Shown: one piece after another, positions 47,329 to 56,988 of the stretch
Numbering within the stretch: the stretch's first letter is position 1
Layout of the letters: each line of letters starts with the position of its first letter
Assembly: GCF_947497025.1 (NCBI RefSeq)
Contig: NZ_CANMFC010000003.1
Span: forward strand, 372,001 to 436,000
DNA length: 64,000 nt
From: an uncultured Kushneria sp.
GTDB lineage: Bacteria; Pseudomonadota; Gammaproteobacteria; Pseudomonadales; Halomonadaceae
Direction of reading: 5' to 3'
Notes under the pieces: model-generated
Databases searched by the model: none
What the model was told of the DNA's origin: nothing
Seen by the model: only the letters and a program-made list of their open reading frames with translations
Program-made: the position numbers and the translations under genes

Positions 47329-48675
47329 ATGCAAGTTTCAGTCGAAACGACTTCACCGATCGAGCGTCGCGTAACCGTCCAGGTCCCGGCTCAAGAAGTG
47401 GACAACAATGTCGATGAGCGACTCAAGGATACTGCTCGTCGTGTACGCTTGGATGGTTTCCGTTCAGGACGCGTTCCCATGAGCGTTGTTCGCCAGCGTT
47501 TTGGTCGTGATGTGCGCAACGAAGTCGTTGATGAAGTCATGCGTCAGCATTATGTACGCGCCATCACCGAAAACGAGCTTAATCCGGCGGGCTATCCTTC
47601 ACTGGAAGCAACCGTTAATGAAGCGGGCAAGGACCTTGAGTTCGTCGCAACTCTGGAAGTTTATCCTTCCATTGAGCTGACGCTGCCCGAAGACGAGCAG
47701 ATCGAGCGTCCTCAAGCCGAGATTACCGATGCCGATATCGATGAGATGATCGAGACACTGCGCAAGCAGAACGCTCAGTGGAACGACGTTGAGCGTGCGG
47801 CAGCCGATGGCGATCAGGTGACCATCGATTTCGAGGGCTTCCTCGGTGAAGAAGCCTTTGAAGGCGGTAGTGCCGAAGGTCATCAGCTGGTGCTGGGTTC
47901 CAACAGCTTTATTCCCGGCTTTGAAGAGCAGCTTGTTGGTGTTCAGGCAGGGGACGAGCGTGAAGTGACGGTAACCTTCCCTGAAGACTACCAGGCCGAA
48001 CATCTGGCGGGTCAGGAAGCGCGTTTCAAGACCACCACGCACAAGGTTCAGGCGCAGGAACTTCCTGAAATCGACAGCGAATTCATGTCCCGCTTTGGCG
48101 TTGAAGACGGCGATAGTGACAGCTTCCGTACCGAGATTCGCAACAACATGCAACGTGAGCTGGATAACGCCATCGACAACCGTGTTCGTCAGCAGTTGAT
48201 CGATGCTCTGAAGTCACGCAATGAAGTGTCGGTGCCCAGCTCTCTCATTTCTCAGGAAGTCGAGGGGCTAAAGCGTCAGGCCGCACAGCAGTTCGGTCTG
48301 GGCGATGATTTCGACGTGTCTCAGCTGCCTGATGAGCTTTTTGCCGAGCAGGCTCGTGGTCGCGTTGAAGTTGGTCTGCTTCTGGCAGAAGTGGTCAGCC
48401 ACTTTGAGCTGGATGCTGATGATGCCGAAATTCGCGCCTTCATCGAAGAGCAGGCCGGTCAGTTCGAACAGCCCGAGCAGGTTGTCGAGCAGTACATGGG
48501 CAATGAGCAGATGAAAAATCAGGTGAAATCTGCTGTGCTGGAACGCAAGGCCATCGACAGGCTGCTGGAAAAGGCAAATGTCGTTGAAACGCCCATGAGT
48601 TATCAGGAAGCACTTCAGGCCGCGCAGCAGCAAAATGCTGACGAAGCCGAAGAAACCGAAGAGCAGGCCGGCTGA
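47329..48675 (+). CDS. tig: Trigger factor, ribosome-bound chaperone
   Basis: A 448-residue three-domain chaperone. The N-terminal ribosome-binding domain carries the signature FRSGRVPMSVVRQRFG; the FKBP-type PPIase domain (about 150-245) has GDQVTIDFEGFLGEEAFEGG and LGSNSFIPGFEEQLVG; the helical C-domain ends in an acidic Gln/Glu tail. It shields nascent chains at the ribosome exit. The ATG at 47329 follows AGAGGAT. It heads the tig-clpP-clpX-lon group. A TTTCCCCTTGAAA stretch at 47197-47209 in the 277-base upstream gap looks like an RpoH -35 but lacks a good -10. Confidence 0.96.
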   Translation: MQVSVETTSPIERRVTVQVPAQEVDNNVDERLKDTARRVRLDGFRSGRVPMSVVRQRFGRDVRNEVVDEVMRQHYVRAITENELNPAGYPSLEATVNEAGKDLEFVATLEVYPSIELTLPEDEQIERPQAEITDADIDEMIETLRKQNAQWNDVERAAADGDQVTIDFEGFLGEEAFEGGSAEGHQLVLGSNSFIPGFEEQLVGVQAGDEREVTVTFPEDYQAEHLAGQEARFKTTTHKVQAQELPEIDSEFMSRFGVEDGDSDSFRTEIRNNMQRELDNAIDNRVRQQLIDALKSRNEVSVPSSLISQEVEGLKRQAAQQFGLGDDFDVSQLPDELFAEQARGRVEVGLLLAEVVSHFELDADDAEIRAFIEEQAGQFEQPEQVVEQYMGNEQMKNQVKSAVLERKAIDRLLEKANVVETPMSYQEALQAAQQQNADEAEETEEQAG

Positions 48676-48711
48676 TATCTGGCGTCACAGCCATACCCAG
48701 GCTGGCAGTCA

Positions 48712-48733
48712 GGACCCGGCGAAAGCCGGGTTC
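48712..48733 (+). terminator. Weak hairpin between tig and clpP
   Basis: GACCCGGC (48713-48720) pairs with GCCGGGTT (48725-48732) around GAAA but is followed by CTATC rather than a T-run, so partial read-through into clpP is likely. Confidence 0.5.
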
Positions 48734-48772
48734 TATCATTGGCATTGGCCCACATCACTGTAAGGTTGCTAC

Positions 48773-49393
48773 ATGAGAAGCGAGTCTGATATTACCAATG
48801 CTGGCGGGCTGGTCCCCATGGTGGTGGAGCAGAACGCACGTGGCGAGCGGGCCTACGACATTTACTCACGCCTGCTCAAGGAACGTGTCATTTTTCTTGT
48901 TGGCCCGGTCGAAGACTACAGTGCCAACCTGATAGTGGCGCAGTTGCTCTTCCTGGAGTCGGAGAATCCTGACAAGGATATTCATCTCTATATCAATTCT
49001 CCGGGTGGTTCAGTGACTGCGGGCATGTCGATTTATGACACCATGCAGTTTATCAAGCCCAATGTTTCAACAGTCTGCATCGGTCAGGCCGCCAGCATGG
49101 GTGCACTGCTGCTTGCAGGTGGCGCGGAAGGCAAGCGTTACTGTCTGCCGCATTCACGCATGATGATTCACCAGCCGCTGGGTGGTTTCCAGGGTCAGGC
49201 CAGCGACATTGAAATTCATACGCGTGAAATTCTGACGATCCGACAGCGTCTTAACGAAATTCTGGCGCATCATACCGGGCAGGATATCGAGAAAATTGCG
49301 CGTGATACTGATCGCGACAATTTCATGAACGGCGAGCAGGCTGTTGAGTACGGTCTGATCGATGCAACGCTGGCGCATCGACCGGTATCCTGA
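48773..49393 (+). CDS. clpP: ATP-dependent Clp protease proteolytic subunit
   Basis: A 206-residue serine protease. The catalytic triad is Ser108 ([10 protein letters not shown]), His133 (MMIHQPLGG) and Asp182 (RDTDRDNFM). [20 protein letters not shown] is the oxyanion-strand region. It forms tetradecamers capped by ClpX or ClpA and degrades SsrA-tagged and regulatory proteins. The order tig-clpP-clpX is standard. Confidence 0.98.
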   Translation: MRSESDITNAGGLVPMVVEQNARGERAYDIYSRLLKERVIFLVGPVEDYSANLIVAQLLFLESENPDKDIHLYINSPGGSVTAGMSIYDTMQFIKPNVSTVCIGQAASMGALLLAGGAEGKRYCLPHSRMMIHQPLGGFQGQASDIEIHTREILTIRQRLNEILAHHTGQDIEKIARDTDRDNFMNGEQAVEYGLIDATLAHRPVS

Positions 49394-49418
49394 TAGCGTT
49401 GATTTAGAGTCTGACCAT

Positions 49419-49443
49419 GATGGCGTGCCAGTGCGCCGCCATC
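49419..49443 (+). promoter_or_regulatory. Dyad before the clpX ribosome site
   Basis: GATGGCG (49419-49425) pairs with CGCCATC (49437-49443) with an 11-base loop, just before AAGAGG of clpX. It may slow translation or mark processing between clpP and clpX. Confidence 0.35.
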
Positions 49444-49459
49444 TTCAAGAGGTACGCGA

Positions 49460-50749
49460 ATGGCTGACGGCAAAGGCAAGGACGAAGGCGGCAAGCTGCT
49501 TTACTGTTCATTTTGTGGCAAAAACCAGAATGAAGTGCGCAAGCTGATCGCTGGACCCTCTGTTTACATCTGCGATGAATGTGTTGATCTATGCAACGAC
49601 ATCATTCGCGAAGAGGTCGTGGAGTCCGAAGCGTCTTCCGACGACGAGCGTCTTCCTGCTCCGCGGGAAATTCGCAACACGCTTGATGATTACGTCATCG
49701 GTCAGGATCGCGCCAAGATGGTGCTCTCCGTTGCCGTTTACAATCACTACAAGCGTTTAAAGGTAGGTCAGCAAAAAGGCGATGATCGAGTTGAGCTGGG
49801 CAAGAGTAATATTCTGCTGATCGGCCCGACCGGTAGCGGCAAGACGCTGCTGGCAGAAACCATGGCTCGCCTGTTGAATGTTCCCTTCACCATTGCTGAT
49901 GCCACAACACTGACCGAAGCCGGCTATGTAGGGGAGGATGTTGAAAACATCATTCAGAAACTCCTGCAGAAATGCGACTACGATGTAGAAAAGGCCCAGC
50001 GCGGCATTGTCTATATCGATGAAATCGACAAGATTTCGCGCAAGTCGGATAATCCTTCCATCACACGTGATGTGTCGGGTGAAGGCGTGCAGCAGGCACT
50101 TCTCAAGCTGATTGAAGGCACCGCTGCCTCCGTACCTCCTCAGGGGGGGCGAAAGCATCCGCAACAGGAATTTTTGCAGGTCGATACCGGCAATATTCTG
50201 TTTATCGTTGGCGGTGCCTTTGCCGGGCTGGACAAGGTCATCAGTGATCGTGCCGAGCGTGGCGGCATCGGTTTCAACGCTGTGGTCAAAAGCAAGGATA
50301 CCAACAAGGGTGTTGGTGATATTTTGGCAAGCGTTGAGCCCGAGGATTTGGTCAAATACGGGCTTATCCCGGAGTTTGTTGGTCGTTTGCCGGTGATCGC
50401 AACGCTCAATGAGCTTGACGAGCAGGCGCTGATTCAGATCCTCACCGAGCCCAAGAACTCCCTCATTCGTCAGTATGTGCGCCTTTTCGAAATGGAAGGC
50501 GTGGAGCTGGACTTTCGCGAGGATGCGCTCAAGGCCGTTGCCAACAAGGCCATGGCAAGAAGAGCGGGCGCCCGTGGGCTTCGTTCAATACTGGAATCCG
50601 TATTGCTGGATACCATGTATGAAATTCCCTCCGCCGAGAATGTTGTCAAGGTGGTCATCGATGAGACTGTCATCAATGGCGACAGCAAGCCATTGCTGAT
50701 CTATGCCAACCAGCAGGAAAGCAAGCTGGTCGTTGGCGACGATCGATAG
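49460..50749 (+). CDS. clpX: ATP-dependent Clp protease ATP-binding subunit ClpX
   Basis: A 429-residue AAA+ unfoldase. The N-terminal zinc domain uses Cys16, Cys19, Cys38 and Cys41. Walker A is GPTGSGKT, Walker B in [10 protein letters not shown], the pore loop GYVGEDV, the IGF-type ClpP-binding loop region, sensor 1 and the arginine of [10 protein letters not shown]. It feeds substrates to ClpP. A GC-rich hairpin follows the stop. Confidence 0.98.
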   Translation: MADGKGKDEGGKLLYCSFCGKNQNEVRKLIAGPSVYICDECVDLCNDIIREEVVESEASSDDERLPAPREIRNTLDDYVIGQDRAKMVLSVAVYNHYKRLKVGQQKGDDRVELGKSNILLIGPTGSGKTLLAETMARLLNVPFTIADATTLTEAGYVGEDVENIIQKLLQKCDYDVEKAQRGIVYIDEIDKISRKSDNPSITRDVSGEGVQQALLKLIEGTAASVPPQGGRKHPQQEFLQVDTGNILFIVGGAFAGLDKVISDRAERGGIGFNAVVKSKDTNKGVGDILASVEPEDLVKYGLIPEFVGRLPVIATLNELDEQALIQILTEPKNSLIRQYVRLFEMEGVELDFREDALKAVANKAMARRAGARGLRSILESVLLDTMYEIPSAENVVKVVIDETVINGDSKPLLIYANQQESKLVVGDDR

Positions 50750-50769
50750 TCAGCAAGACGATGCTTGAC

Positions 50770-50792
50770 CGGGGGGCCGCCATGGCCCCCCG
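50770..50792 (+). terminator. GC hairpin after clpX
   Basis: CGGGGGGCC (50770-50778) pairs with GGCCCCCCG (50784-50792) around GCCAT. Only TTC follows, so termination strength is uncertain, but the stem is very stable. Confidence 0.6.
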
Positions 50793-50820
50793 TTCATATC
50801 AGGCTCCTGCCCGGTAAGCG

Positions 50821-50848
50821 GTTGTAATTCCTGCCGTCACCCCCATAT
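50821..50848 (+). promoter_or_regulatory. RpoH (sigma-32) heat-shock promoter of lon
   Basis: GTTGTAA (50821-50827, 5/7 to CTTGAAA), a 13-base spacer and CCCCATAT (50841-50848), an exact match to the sigma-32 -10 CCCCATnT. It lies 56 bases before the lon ATG, and lon is a classical heat-shock gene. The -10 box also makes the upstream in-frame ATG at 50848 an unlikely start. Confidence 0.75.
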
Positions 50849-50904
50849 TGATGCCATCAAAGTCGCTTCGTGCGGCCCACACACAAGATTCGAGGTTGTC
50901 TGCG

Positions 50905-53322
50905 ATGGAGCGTAACCCTGCACAGACGTTAAACATACCCCTGTTGCCGCTGCGAGATGTTGTTGTTTACCCGCAGATGGTCATACCGCTGTTTGTGGGT
51001 CGCGAGAAATCGATTCGTGCCCTGGAAGCGGCGATGGAGTCGGACAAGCAGGTATTGCTGGTCGCTCAGCGTGAAGCCGGTCAGGATAATCCCGAAGCTG
51101 AAGATCTTTTCGACATCGGTACCATTGCCAGTGTGATGCAGTTGCTGCGTCTACCTGACGGTACCGTGAAGGTGCTTATCGAAGGCAGCTCTCGCGCCGA
51201 TATCACGGATGTTGATGACGGTGATGAAGAAAATGGCTATCCAGTTGCCCGCGTTACTCTGAGGGAAAGCGAGCCTCTCAATGAGCGCGAGCAGGAATCT
51301 CTGGTGCGCGTTCTGCTCGATCAGTTTGAACAATATGTGAAGCTGTCCCGCAAGGTGCCCAATGAGGTACTGAGTTCGCTTCAGGGCATTGAGGATGCCA
51401 GCCGACTGGTTGACACCATTAGTGCTCATCTGTCGCTTGAAATTGGCGACAAGCAATCCCTGCTCGAGATGGACAAGGTTCGCGATCGCGTCGAACATCT
51501 GATGACGCTGATCGAGTCCGAGATTGATTTATTGCAGGTAGAAAAGCGCATCCGCTCCAGGGTCAAGGAGCAGATGGAGAAATCTCAGCGCGAGTACTAC
51601 CTTAATGAGCAGATGAAAGCTATCCAGAAGGAAATGGGTGAGCTTGAAAATACGCCCAATGAGGCGGATCAGTACGAGCAGAAGATTGCCGAATCCGGCA
51701 TGTCGGCCGAGGCTGAAGAGAAGGCCCGTCAGGAGCTCAACAAGCTCAAAATGATGGCACCGGCGTCTGCCGAAGCCACGGTGGTGCGTTCCTATCTTGA
51801 CTGGATTCTGGCGGTTCCCTGGAAAAAGCGAACTCGCGTTCGCCATGACATTACTCATGCTGAACAGGTGCTGGAAGAAGACCACTACGGGCTTGAAGAG
51901 GTCAAGGAACGTATTCTTGACTATCTCGCCGTGCAAAAGCGCGTGCGCAAGCTGAAAGGGCCGGTATTGTGTCTGGTCGGCCCTCCCGGCGTGGGCAAGA
52001 CATCACTGGGTCAGTCCATTGCCCGTGCTACCAATCGCAAGTACACGCGACTGGCATTGGGTGGTGTCCGTGATGAATCCGAGATTCGTGGCCATCGGCG
52101 CACCTATATTGGCTCCATGCCCGGCAAGATATTGCAGCGCATGAGCACGACCGGTGTTCGTAACCCACTTTTTCTGCTGGATGAAATCGACAAGGTAGGT
52201 ATGGATCACCGCGGTGATCCTTCCTCAGCGCTGCTTGAGGTGCTGGATCCCGAGCAGAACGACAAATTCAGCGACCATTATCTGGAACTGGATTACGATC
52301 TCTCGGATGTCATGTTCATCTGTACCGCAAATTCGATGAATATCCCGGGCCCGCTTCTGGACCGTATGGAAGTCATTCGTATTCCGGGGTACACGGAAGA
52401 CGAAAAGCTTGGCATCGCCAGACGATATCTGGCACCAAAGCAGCTCAAGGCCAACGGCCTGAAAGAGGGCGAGTTGGTGCTGACAGATGAAGCACTGCTT
52501 GAACTGATTCGTTACTACACTCGTGAAGCGGGTGTTCGTGAGCTTGAGCGCCAGATTGCCAAGGTGGCACGCAAGGTGCTGCGCGAGCGTACTGGTAACG
52601 AGGTATCGAAGGTCGTCCAGGGTGACACCCAGCATCTGGAAGCCGCCGATATCGAACGCTATGCTGGTGTGAGACGCTTCAGCTACGGTCTGGCCGATCA
52701 GGCCCCTCAGGTGGGTCGAGTGACCGGTCTGGCATGGACCTCCGTTGGTGGGGAGATTCTTAATATTGAATCGGTGGTCACTCCCGGCAAGGGGCGTGTC
52801 AACAAGACAGGGTCTCTGGGCGATGTTATGAAGGAGTCGGTCAGCGCTGCGCACACGGTTGTGCGCTCGCGCGCTGCCCAGCTTGAAATCGATCCGGAAC
52901 GGTTCGAGAAGGAAGACCTTCATATCCACGTGCCCGAAGGGGCAACGCCCAAGGACGGTCCAAGTGCCGGTATCGCCATGGTCACGGCCATGGTGTCAGC
53001 CTATACCAATCGAGCGGTACGCGCTGACGTTGCCATGACAGGTGAGGTTAATCTACGTGGTGAAGTCATGCCGATAGGCGGACTCAAGGAGAAATTGCTG
53101 GCTGCTCGACGCGGTGGTATAAAGATTGCACTGATACCTGAAGAAAATCGCCGCGATCTCAAGGAAGTCCCTGATGCCATCAAGGATGCACTTGATATTC
53201 GACCCATGCGCTGGATCGACGAAGTTCTCGATGTTGCTCTGGTACAAAAGGGCGATGATGATTTTGAAGATACGCGGGTAGAAGAAAAAAATACTTCGCA
53301 AGCGTCTGTAAATACTCATTAG
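50905..53322 (+). CDS. lon: ATP-dependent protease Lon (La)
   Basis: An 805-residue AAA+ serine protease. The N-domain begins LPLLPLRDVVVYP-like (IPLLPLRDVVVYPQMVIPLFVGREKS split); a coiled-coil follows; Walker A GPPGVGKTS and Walker B FLLDEIDK; the catalytic Ser is in PKDGPSAGIAM and the Lys in GGLKEKLLAA. It degrades damaged and short-lived regulators. Start at 50905 follows GAGG nine bases upstream and fits the E. coli N-terminus. An acidic tail of about 25 residues (GDDDFEDTRVEEKNTSQ) ends the protein. Confidence 0.97.
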   Translation: MERNPAQTLNIPLLPLRDVVVYPQMVIPLFVGREKSIRALEAAMESDKQVLLVAQREAGQDNPEAEDLFDIGTIASVMQLLRLPDGTVKVLIEGSSRADITDVDDGDEENGYPVARVTLRESEPLNEREQESLVRVLLDQFEQYVKLSRKVPNEVLSSLQGIEDASRLVDTISAHLSLEIGDKQSLLEMDKVRDRVEHLMTLIESEIDLLQVEKRIRSRVKEQMEKSQREYYLNEQMKAIQKEMGELENTPNEADQYEQKIAESGMSAEAEEKARQELNKLKMMAPASAEATVVRSYLDWILAVPWKKRTRVRHDITHAEQVLEEDHYGLEEVKERILDYLAVQKRVRKLKGPVLCLVGPPGVGKTSLGQSIARATNRKYTRLALGGVRDESEIRGHRRTYIGSMPGKILQRMSTTGVRNPLFLLDEIDKVGMDHRGDPSSALLEVLDPEQNDKFSDHYLELDYDLSDVMFICTANSMNIPGPLLDRMEVIRIPGYTEDEKLGIARRYLAPKQLKANGLKEGELVLTDEALLELIRYYTREAGVRELERQIAKVARKVLRERTGNEVSKVVQGDTQHLEAADIERYAGVRRFSYGLADQAPQVGRVTGLAWTSVGGEILNIESVVTPGKGRVNKTGSLGDVMKESVSAAHTVVRSRAAQLEIDPERFEKEDLHIHVPEGATPKDGPSAGIAMVTAMVSAYTNRAVRADVAMTGEVNLRGEVMPIGGLKEKLLAARRGGIKIALIPEENRRDLKEVPDAIKDALDIRPMRWIDEVLDVALVQKGDDDFEDTRVEEKNTSQASVNTH

Positions 53323-53385
53323 AATTATTTTTGATGAATGTCGACCAGCAAAGCCTGAAATGACGGGCTTTGTTGCCAACATTGC

Positions 53386-53414
53386 TTGACGGTATTTATA
53401 GTCGTTGATATAAA
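53386..53414 (+). promoter_or_regulatory. Sigma-70 promoter of hupB
   Basis: TTGACG (53386-53391, 5/6) and TATAAA (53409-53414, 5/6) with a 17-base spacer, about 80 bases before the hupB start. Confidence 0.8.
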
Positions 53415-53495
53415 ATGCGGCTCGTTATGATTGCGTATGCTGTTCGATTGCCGCGCTTAATCCTAGCAACGATTGTTATAGTCAAGGGGTGAAGA

Positions 53496-53768
53496 GTGAA
53501 TAAATCCGAGCTGATTGAGGCTATTGCTGCTTCTGCAGATATTCCCAAGGCAGCGGCCGGTCGGGCTCTCGATGCCATGATCGATTCCGTTACCGATAGC
53601 CTTAAGCAGGGTGATTCCGTGGCACTGGTAGGTTTCGGAACATTCAGCATCAAGGAGCGGGCGGCACGTACTGGTCGTAATCCGCAGACCGGCAAGACCA
53701 TTGAAATCAGCGCTGCCAATGTGCCCAGCTTCAAGGCAGGCAAGGCGTTGAAGGACGCTGTCAACTGA
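53496..53768 (+). CDS. hupB: DNA-binding protein HU-beta
   Basis: A 90-residue histone-like protein: [16 protein letters not shown], dimer core [24 protein letters not shown]-type sequence (split), and the DNA-intercalating Pro of GRNPQTG. Start GTG with AAGGGG upstream. Its place after lon fits hupB; HU bends and compacts DNA. Confidence 0.96.
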   Translation: MNKSELIEAIAASADIPKAAAGRALDAMIDSVTDSLKQGDSVALVGFGTFSIKERAARTGRNPQTGKTIEISAANVPSFKAGKALKDAVN

Positions 53769-53824
53769 TAGCGGTGTTATCTACAATGGAAGGCTTGTCT
53801 TCAAATGTCTTCCCTGTATGAAAT

Positions 53825-53854
53825 AAACGCATCGTGAAAACGATGCGTTTTTTT
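53825..53854 (+). terminator. Terminator after hupB
   Basis: AAACGCATCG (53825-53834) pairs with CGATGCGTTT (53841-53850) around TGAAAA, followed by a run of T to 53854. Confidence 0.93.
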
Positions 53855-53928
53855 ATGGGCAGGCTCGGGCCGACAGTGCCTTCAGTCAGATCCCGGCTTA
53901 TAGCGTGTCGATTTGCGTCATGTGTCGT

Positions 53929-53934
53929 TATAAT
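53929..53934 (+). promoter_or_regulatory. Consensus -10 box before ppiD
   Basis: A perfect TATAAT lies 48 bases before the ppiD ATG, after the hupB terminator. The -35 is not convincing. Confidence 0.45.
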
Positions 53935-53981
53935 CCTTCGCCAAACCTCTCCATCATCCATCAATTTCAAGGGCCTGCTGC

Positions 53982-55820
53982 ATGCTGCAAAAGATCAGAG
54001 ATCGGGCACAGGGCTGGATCGCCAGAATAATCGTGGCTCTGATCGCGCTGACATTTACGCTATTTGGCGCAGAGTCGTTACTAAGCTATTTCAATGGTAG
54101 CCAGCGTGACGAAGCTGCTTCTGTCAATGGTGAAAAAATCAGCCGTCAGACGCTGGATACCGAGGTTCAGCGAGCTGTACGCTCAGGACGTGTGCCTCCT
54201 GAACAGCAAAATGAAGCGCGACGAGCCATTCTGGATTCCCTGATTACCCGTACGGCCATGGAGCAGTACGCCCGTGACGGTGGCATGAGCTTTTCGGATC
54301 AGCAGGTGGATCAGCTTCTTGTCAATCGACAGGAATTTCAGGACAGCAATGGGCACTTTTCTGCCGAGCTTTTCCAGCGAAGACTGGGTAGCGCCGGTTA
54401 TACCCCCGAGGAGTTTCGACGCCAGCTTCAGGAAGACATGCTGACACAGCAGCTTCAAAACGGTCTGATTACAGGAACTTTCCTGCTGCCTTCTGAAGTC
54501 AGGTATCTGGCGAAGCTTCGTTATCAGACGCGCGACTTTCGTTATGCCACGCTGAATGACAGCGCGCTCGAGCAGCCGGTCAACGTCAGCGATGATGAGG
54601 TGCAGGCCTGGTATGATGCCCACAAGGAAGCTTATCAGCGTCCTGAAGAGGTCAAGCTTGAATACATCGTGCTCGACCGTCGCCAGCTGCCGGAGGATGA
54701 TCAGTCCGTCGATGAGCAGCAGCTGCGTCAGCGCTATGAGCAACACCGTGCCACGGCCCCTCGTGAGGTGTCCGACATCGTGGTCACCTTTGGTGATGAG
54801 CGCACACGTGATCAGGCGCAGCAACGCGTCGATGAGATTGAAGCCCGTCTACAAAAGGGTGACGATTTTGCCGAGCTGGCAAAACAGTATTCCGATGATC
54901 CATCCAGTGCCGACAAGGGTGGTCGAATGGGGACGGTCAGCGAAGGCATCTTTGGACAGCCCTTTGATGAAGCCGTAGCTTCCATGGCGCCGGGGGAAGT
55001 TTCTCAGGGCGTGGAAAGTGATGGCGTCTTTCACATTATTCGTGTCGACAATATCGCCATCGACAGCTTCGATGACATGCGTGATGAGCTTGCCAAAGAG
55101 GTCCGGCAGGATCAGCGCGATGAGCGGTTCCAGCAGCTTGCCCAGCAGCTCAGCGATGAGAGCTTTTCGGCCGATGATCTTGAAGGCGTTGCCAGCCGTC
55201 TGAACCTTCCGTTAAAGCGTACGGATTGGGTGTCACGGGATGATCAGTTTGAGGGTGACAATACCGTGCTGGGTGAAGCCGGTGTCATGGATGCCGCCTT
55301 TACTGATGACGTCCTGAGCAATGGCTACAATAGCGAGCCAGTGGAGCTGGGGCAGGATCGTCGCGTTGTGCTGCGTGTCACCGAACACCGTCCAGCCACC
55401 ACGCTGGCGCTGGATGAGGTCCGTGATCAGGTCAGAGATTCAGCGCTGCAGGAAAAACGCCGACAGGCGCTTGCCGAACAGGCCGAAAAAATGCTGGTGG
55501 CCCTTCGCCGTGGAGACACTCCTGAAGGACTTGAGTGGCAAAAGGTCAGTGGCATGACGCGTGATGGGCAGGGCGATCTCTCTGGCGATCTGGTCAATGC
55601 CGCTTTCGGTATGCCACACCCGCATGATGGCCAACCCGGATATGGTCATGCCGCAACAGGGGAGCAGCAGGTGATTTTTGCCATTGATCATGTCGATGAC
55701 GAGGTCAGCGATGACCAGATATCAGCCATGTCGGATAGCCTCTGGAATGCTCAGGCAGGACAAACGATCAGCATCATGACAGATGCAATTCGTAACCATG
55801 CTGATATCTCGGCAAATTAA
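53982..55820 (+). CDS. ppiD: Periplasmic folding chaperone PpiD
   Basis: A 612-residue inner-membrane-anchored periplasmic chaperone. One TM helix at about 15-35 (IARIIVALIALTFTLFGAES) follows a basic N-terminus. The SurA-like N-domain covers about 40-190. The parvulin domain (about 260-355) has EVSDIVVTF, DDFAELAKQYSDDPSSADKGG and FGQPFDEAVASMAPGEVS. A long C-terminal domain follows. PpiD sits at the SecYEG exit and aids early folding of exported proteins. Gene order hupB-ppiD is as in E. coli; RpoE/CpxR control is known there but not visible here. Confidence 0.94.
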   Translation: MLQKIRDRAQGWIARIIVALIALTFTLFGAESLLSYFNGSQRDEAASVNGEKISRQTLDTEVQRAVRSGRVPPEQQNEARRAILDSLITRTAMEQYARDGGMSFSDQQVDQLLVNRQEFQDSNGHFSAELFQRRLGSAGYTPEEFRRQLQEDMLTQQLQNGLITGTFLLPSEVRYLAKLRYQTRDFRYATLNDSALEQPVNVSDDEVQAWYDAHKEAYQRPEEVKLEYIVLDRRQLPEDDQSVDEQQLRQRYEQHRATAPREVSDIVVTFGDERTRDQAQQRVDEIEARLQKGDDFAELAKQYSDDPSSADKGGRMGTVSEGIFGQPFDEAVASMAPGEVSQGVESDGVFHIIRVDNIAIDSFDDMRDELAKEVRQDQRDERFQQLAQQLSDESFSADDLEGVASRLNLPLKRTDWVSRDDQFEGDNTVLGEAGVMDAAFTDDVLSNGYNSEPVELGQDRRVVLRVTEHRPATTLALDEVRDQVRDSALQEKRRQALAEQAEKMLVALRRGDTPEGLEWQKVSGMTRDGQGDLSGDLVNAAFGMPHPHDGQPGYGHAATGEQQVIFAIDHVDDEVSDDQISAMSDSLWNAQAGQTISIMTDAIRNHADISAN

Positions 55821-55840
55821 ATAGTCTGCTATCTTTTTCA

Positions 55841-55868
55841 GGGCGCAACTTGTGTTGCGCCCTTTTTT
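55841..55868 (+). terminator. Terminator after ppiD
   Basis: GGGCGCAAC (55841-55849) pairs with GTTGCGCCC (55854-55862) around TTGT and is followed by six T. Confidence 0.95.
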
Positions 55869-55928
55869 ATATCGGATGGTTTTCCATTTTATTGTTGGCA
55901 CCCCTCTCAGGGTATGCAGGAGAGTTTT

Positions 55929-56933
55929 ATGACCCAGTCGCGCTATTTTACGATCAGCGAGCACCCCGAAGGCCTGCCCGAGCGGTCTCTTTTTCAACTT
56001 GAGACACAGGAGCTGCCCGAGCTGCAGGAAGGTGAAGTACGTGTTCGTAATCACTGGCTTTCCGTGGATCCTTACATGCGCGGGCGCATGAGCGGTGTTA
56101 AAACGTACGTGGAGCCCTTTGAGCTGAATAAACCCATGCAGGGTGGGGCGCTCGGTGAGGTGATCGAGTCACGCCACCACACGCTCAAGCAAGGCGATCG
56201 GGTCATTCATATGGGCGGCTGGCGAGATGTGGCGCAGCTTGATGGCGATCAGGTGCAGCCGCTACCGGACATCGATGTACCACCGCAGGCCTTTCTGGGC
56301 GTTTTGGGTATGCCGGGGATGACGTCCTGGGCCGGATTGACTCTTGTCGCCGAGCTCAAATCCACGGATACCGTGCTGATTTCGGCTGCCAGCGGCGCCG
56401 TAGGCTCGCTGGCAGCACAGCTGGCGCATCAGAAGGGGTGTACAGTCATTGGCAGTGCCGGCAGCCAGGAAAAGCGTGAGTGGCTTGAAGCACGCGGTAT
56501 CAAGGCAGTCGATCATCACCAGAGTGTTGATGATATCAGGAAGGCCTTGAAGGAAGCGGCCCCGCAGGGCGTTGACGTGTATTACGAAAACGTGGGGGGG
56601 CCCATGCTTGAGGCGGCCCTTGATGTCATGAATGATTTCGGTCGTATCGCGGTGTGCGGCATGATTTCACGCTACAACGAAGCCTCGCCTTCGGCAGGAC
56701 CGGCCAATATTGCCGCCGTACTGACCAAACGGCTGCGCATGCAGGGCTTTATCGTGCATGAATGGGTCAAGGGGCACGAGCAGGAGTTCTACCGACAGGT
56801 GAGCCCGCTGGTCGCCGATGGCCGCATCGAATATCGTGAAACCGTGGAAGAAGGGCTCGAGCGAACTCCGGATGCCTTTTTGGCCCTGTTTGAAGGCAGC
56901 AACCAGGGCAAGATGCTGGTCAAGCTGGACTGA
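55929..56933 (+). CDS. NADPH-dependent MDR reductase (CurA/LTB4-dehydrogenase type)
   Basis: A 334-residue zinc-free medium-chain reductase. Motifs: NHWLSVDPYMRGRM (substrate loop), GVLGMPGMTSWAGL, the Rossmann loop SAASGAVGSLAAQLA, YYENVGGPMLEAALDVMN and GFIVHEWVKGHEQEF. The family reduces activated double bonds of alkenals, quinones or curcumin with NADPH. The ATG at 55929 follows AGGAGAG. It forms its own unit between two terminators. Physiological substrate unknown. Confidence 0.9.
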   Translation: MTQSRYFTISEHPEGLPERSLFQLETQELPELQEGEVRVRNHWLSVDPYMRGRMSGVKTYVEPFELNKPMQGGALGEVIESRHHTLKQGDRVIHMGGWRDVAQLDGDQVQPLPDIDVPPQAFLGVLGMPGMTSWAGLTLVAELKSTDTVLISAASGAVGSLAAQLAHQKGCTVIGSAGSQEKREWLEARGIKAVDHHQSVDDIRKALKEAAPQGVDVYYENVGGPMLEAALDVMNDFGRIAVCGMISRYNEASPSAGPANIAAVLTKRLRMQGFIVHEWVKGHEQEFYRQVSPLVADGRIEYRETVEEGLERTPDAFLALFEGSNQGKMLVKLD

Positions 56934-56956
56934 TCTTTAGACGCTTGATGTCATGA

Positions 56957-56988
56957 CTGAACCCGCCCTGTGCGGGTTCAGCCGTTTT
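56957..56988. terminator. Terminator between the MDR gene and ykgJ
   Basis: CTGAACCCGC (56957-56966) pairs with GCGGGTTCAG (56972-56981) around CCTGT. TTTT at 56985-56988 overlaps the ykgJ stop codon on the other strand. Confidence 0.85.
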
